Assembly: GCA_008638375.1 (NCBI GenBank)
Contig: CM018037.1
Coordinates: forward strand, 33,589,076 to 33,653,075
DNA: 64,000 bases
Source: Nyssa sinensis
Lineage: Eukaryota; Streptophyta; Magnoliopsida; Cornales; Nyssaceae
Direction of reading: 5' to 3'
Shown: one piece after another, positions 60,301-64,000 of the stretch
Layout: each line of letters opens with the position of its first letter
Numbering within the stretch: the first letter of the stretch is position 1
The notes under the pieces: generated by a model
What the model saw: only the letters and a program-made list of their open reading frames with translations
Told to the model about the DNA's origin: nothing
Database searches by the model: none
Translations under genes and position numbers: made by a program

Positions 60301-63300
60301 CTATTCCATCAAGCAAAAAATTGTTTGTTAATGAACTAAAGAATCTTATTTTTTTGGCCTCTTGCAAACATTGTTCTATACTTCAAAATGGGTGCAAGAG
60401 GTCATGTTGTCAAGCAATGACGTTTTGTTTGGTAGATTTAGGTAGGAGCAAAATGGTCATTGTGAGTGGAAAATTTAATTAATTATATTTACAAGGACAG
60501 TTTGGAGTATTTAACAAATTTAATTCTATTGCAATAATTGAATTGTTCAAGTCAAATGTTGGAATGGAATCACCATCTTATTTTTAGGTAATTAACCAAA
60601 CAAAAGAATGAAATGACCATTCCTATTTTATTCTTACTTCATTTTATTCTCAAATCGATTTCATTCCTGCCTAACAAACGTAGCCTAAGTGTTTATTATA
60701 ATTCTCTTATACAGGCTTTTTCCTTAGTTGCACTTGCATATCATCATAGGTCAATTCTCTCCAAGTAATTCACGATGTACATTGTCTGAGGATTGTTTGG
60801 TTTGTGAATTTTTAGGTGTTGGAATTGGAGTTAGAGTAGAGATATTTCTGTTCCTCTGGGAATGTCTGCTGTGCTGGATTTTAAAGTCCCCAGCATATGA
60901 AACTCTTAGGAAATGGTTGAGCGTGGGGAATTCCCAAACTTACCATTACATTCTTATAAATGGTCCAAATATTCGGAACGTGCTAAAGATTTTTAAGAGA
61001 GCTGCAACTTGGTGTGTCAGTTTTTTATATGATGCAAGAAAAATGGGAACTTACAAATTTTGATGCATGCATGCATGTGTATTCAGTGTGTTGAAGAAAT
61101 TATGTAAATTGGGATCTACAGTACTATGATTAGAGTACTTTGATCCTCATAAATGTTTGATAGATCATAGATGAGTCACACTGATTATGTATACATTTTT
61201 TTAATAAGTAAACTGATTAAATATAAGTTCAAACCAAGGTTCCAAAAGAAACCCAAATGGAGAATGCCACTCTGAAGTGTGACTATCAATGCACTGATCA
61301 GTTATGACTGTGGAAGCATATAAATAAATAACTAGAATATATCCCTTTTTTCCTTATAAAGCAAATCACGTGATCTTCCAAGCATGTCCAAAAATAACTA
61401 TGCAATCACAACTTAAAAGACAATCCTTTCTCAAACTCACAACATTACCTATTTTACAGAAAACATCATACTTCTACCAGATATAACAGAACTCTAAGCT
61501 AGTCTTCTATATTCACGGCTTTATAGTAGCCAAAATCCAAATGTCAGACTGGCCTTGAATCTATTTTCTTCAAGCTCCACTGATCGTTATCACCAATTAA
61601 TCAATCTGAAATGTTTTATAAATAACAATAGACTTACAAAGCTCATTGGAGGAAGAGACAATATGTGGACTTCCCAATTTTATGACACAACCTTAAGTCT
61701 TAACCAAGAGAGAGACGATGATATTTGAACTTTTCATCTCTTTCAATGCTATTTTACTTTTATGTTTTTTCCTCTGAGTTAATGTTCGTGAAGCACTTTA
61801 TTTTTGTGGAATTTCACTTTAATCACTAATGTTACATATCTTTTTATTGAGTGCTTACAGGATAGGGACGTGTCTGGAGATATATAGAACATTAAGTTCA
61901 TCTATGTTCATCTTGTTATTTTTTGAGCCTCTCAGTATTGCTTTTGAGACATTACAGGTAGTGTGACCAGAAATCTCTTTTGTAATGTATATATTTATCA
62001 ATAAATCTTACAGTGTTTTTAATTTGAAATACAATAAACTCAGGTTGACAAGATCTGCAAATGTTGTGTGTAGGCCATTGTGGTTCATGGATTTCAATTG
62101 CTCGATATATGGCTCCATCACTCAGCAGAAAACAGCACAAATTGTCAAAGATCTAAACTCTTTGATATATCAGCAGCAGGTAGTTCCCAAATTTTCACTT
62201 GTATATATACATGTGATTTTTATTGTTTTGTCACTGGGGTGTTTGACGGTTTTCTTGCCCTACCCTATGGTCCCATTATTCAATCCCCTCCACTTTCCTT
62301 GTCTTTCTTAGCTTCCAAATATTAATGGAGTTTGATACTTTTTTTCTTTCCAATCAGCGCTTGTTGCATGTCTTTACACCTTTTCAGTTTGCCTGTGCTT
62401 GTTGACTTGATGTTGATATCAGAAAACACGTGTTCATTTTTGTCTTCTTCCTAAGTTGTAGATGCTTGTGATTATTTTATATTTCACACATTTGTAGTTG
62501 GTTAGTCTTTTATCAGTGCTTATTTGTTTGGTTGTCCTGCAAAGTTCAAGGTTGGCACGATTCTTGCCAGTTTGGTGTGTTTTCTTTTGTTGTTGTTTAT
62601 GTTACTGTTGTTTCCTGGTGGTGGTGCTAGTATCATGATTCCCTGTGATTCTTACTTGTAGTGGATTTGATTTATCATTATTTTTTCTCAATTAGGAATG
62701 TGATTGCAGGTTCATTGTCAGAATGGAAAGGCATCCTTATTCGGAACTTGGGGTTTTTCTTAGACATGATGACAATGTTGATGGCACTATGCCATTATGT
62801 GCATATTTGGTGGCTTCATGGCATGGCATTTCATCTTGTCGATGCAGTTCTTTTCCTGAATATACGTGTAAATATTTCTTTCTACTTCTTATTCCAATGT
62901 CTAAAGGTTAACTTATTTATTTCTGCATTCCTATGTCATGCTTGTCGTACTTATTTTTCAATTATTTTAATTCCAGGCCTTGTTAAGCGCAATTGTAAAG
63001 CGTATCAAAGGATTTATTAAATTGAGGGTAGCTTTAGGCACCCTTCATGGAGCGCTTCCTGATGCGACACATGAAGAGCTACAAGCATATGAGGATGAAT
63101 GTGCTATCTGTAGGGTAAGCTTAGTTCATTCATTCCTTGGTCTCTTCATTCTGTCTCTTGATCTCCAATCTTTGATGAACCGGGCCAATGACAGGAACCA
63201 ATGGCCAAGGCTAAGAAGCTATCTTGTAATCATCTTTTCCATCTTGCGTGCTTGAGGTCTTGGTATGATCTAAATTATTTGTTTTAACTGCTGTTTTCAT

Positions 63301-63588
63301 GTTAATTGCAATCATATGAAGTTCAATATAATGCTAAAAATTACATATTAATGCCAGGTTGGATCAAGGTTTAAGTGAGAATTATTCATGCCCCACTTGT
63401 CGAAAGCCACTTTTTTTGGGCAGATCTGAAGGTGTAACAAACCCATATACTAGAGAAGTTTCAACTGACGAGCAACTTGCCCGTCAAATAAGTTCTGCAC
63501 TTGATCGGCATAATCCTCCTGGTCATACGCTGCCTACAGGCGTGTTCCCTAACCAGACACAGAACCCTTTAGAAAGTGGCCCTTGGAG
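57381..63588 (+). CDS. RIN3: RIN2/RIN3-type RING-H2 membrane E3 ubiquitin ligase (3' end outside window)
   Basis: Ten coding exons: 57381-57620, 58922-58999, 59647-59733, 59825-59946, 61861-61957, 62074-62179, 62710-62867, 62977-63114, 63195-63262 and 63358-63588. All have AG/GT borders and joining phases, giving 441 residues so far. The N-terminus MGVNYLPISAVCT opens several membrane spans (to about 300), with blocks such as TFLPLVVPPTIFQ and DRLERLNASPSATPWTYFRV. The RING-H2 finger has C338, C341, C353, H355, H358, C361, C376 and C379 (CAIC, CNHLFHLAC, CPTC). This is the gp78/AMFR-like design of Arabidopsis RIN2 and RIN3, plasma-membrane E3 ligases that interact with RPM1 and RPS2 and support the hypersensitive response. 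The C-terminal part with the expected CUE domain lies beyond 64000. RIN3 versus RIN2 is chosen on gene order only. Confidence 0.93.
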
Positions 63589-64000
63589 GTTTGGTTCCAT
63601 ACATCCTTATATATATTATATTGGTTTTTTTACTTCATCCGTGCACGGTTACTCTTGTCTGGAGGGCATTACCTAATGAATATGCTTTTGCTGATTATAG
63701 CTGGAAAAGGCACTTCTTATAATGTGCTATGGCAATTCATAGGTGCCATATGGGAGGTCGAGGGTTCAAGTTCCCTCAAGAAGCAAAGTGTTTGTGTGTG
63801 ATTTACTTGTCAAAAAAATAAATGAATAAATAAATAAATGTGCTATGGCAATTCATAGGTGCTTTTACAGTGTTTTATATGATGCTAATGTGTTATTTTT
63901 TAAGTCGTGTGAAACGGTGACCTGGTTTTGGCTTTTGAGAGAAGAAATTTTATTTTTATGTGCATAATTTTATCTTTTTTCGAAACACAGAAAACCTTGA
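63589..64000. other. intron of the RIN2/3-like gene to the window end
   Basis: Starts at the donor GTTTGG. No further exon seen before 64000. It carries a small SINE insertion. Confidence 0.6.
63747..63836 (+). mobile_element. 5'-truncated SINE with a 26-bp target duplication
   Basis: A 90-bp insert with a B-box-like GGTTCAAGTTCC, a TGTGTGTG stretch and a 3' tail of AAATGAATAAATAAATAAA. It is flanked by perfect 26-bp direct repeats at 63721-63746 and 63837-63862. The A-rich tail and long target duplication indicate LINE-machinery retroposition of a tRNA-derived SINE lacking its A-box end. Confidence 0.8.

Noticed and set aside
1..64000. CRISPR arrays, bacterial operons, rRNA and complete tRNA genes
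   Set aside because: None seen; the window is plant nuclear DNA with introns and transposons.

Overview
The window is nuclear DNA of a flowering plant, most likely a eudicot with a repeat-rich genome (possibly woody). The signs are AT-rich intergenic DNA, many GT-AG introns, plant-specific gene families (LEUNIG, GONST3, plant PLAC8/CNR, PEX11B, LUC7-like, glycerol-3-phosphate permease, RIN2/RIN3-type RING ligase) and plant transposon classes (Ty3/gypsy, RTE and L1 LINEs, hAT, MULE, MITEs, SINE). I cannot name the species.

Layout, left to right. (1) 380-895 (+): three internal exons of a LEUNIG-like co-repressor; the 5' half would lie left of the window and no convincing 3' half is found to the right. 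(2) About 2.8-11.3 kb: a scrambled Ty3/gypsy block with one 3.3-kb LTR, a decayed internal region, a 588-bp inverted duplication and LTR fragments in reverse orientation on both sides. (3) About 11.6-14.2 kb (+): GONST3, a nucleotide-sugar transporter with an uninterrupted CDS and a probable leader intron holding a MITE and a decayed copy of part of its own CDS. (4) 15.8-22.7 kb (-): a PLAC8/cell-number-regulator gene of four coding exons, with large introns carrying an RTE LINE with an hAT element nested inside, a SINE-like piece and an L1 tail. (5) 25.3-26.0 kb (-): PEX11B. (6) 28.7-31.8 kb (+): a LUC7-like U1 snRNP protein, seven exons. (7) 31.8-41.2 kb: intergenic, with an hAT element, MITE-like pieces and a GC-rich promoter-like island. 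(8) 42.4-44.5 kb (+): glycerol-3-phosphate permease (G3Pp), two coding exons. (9) 50.19-50.35 kb (-): a 54-aa single-span protein gene. (10) About 52.9 kb to the window end (+): a multi-spanning RING-H2 E3 ligase of the RIN2/RIN3 (gp78-like) type; ten coding exons are visible, the gene runs off the right edge, and a 2.9-kb MULE sits in its probable leader intron.

The genes are ordinary housekeeping or membrane-system genes and do not form one pathway. Their order is informative: PLAC8, LUC7-like and RIN3 are, as I recall, close together on Arabidopsis chromosome 5 (At5g51400, At5g51410, At5g51450), while PEX11B and G3Pp1 are neighbours on chromosome 3 (At3g47430, At3g47420). Here the two sets are interleaved, as expected of an ancestral order later split by duplication and gene loss.

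I did not find a clearly new multi-gene system. The best leads are the inverted-duplication retrotransposon mosaic, the GONST3 self-fragment in its own leader, the LINE/hAT nest, the MULE with a GC-rich cargo in the RIN leader, and the conserved-looking 54-aa protein.
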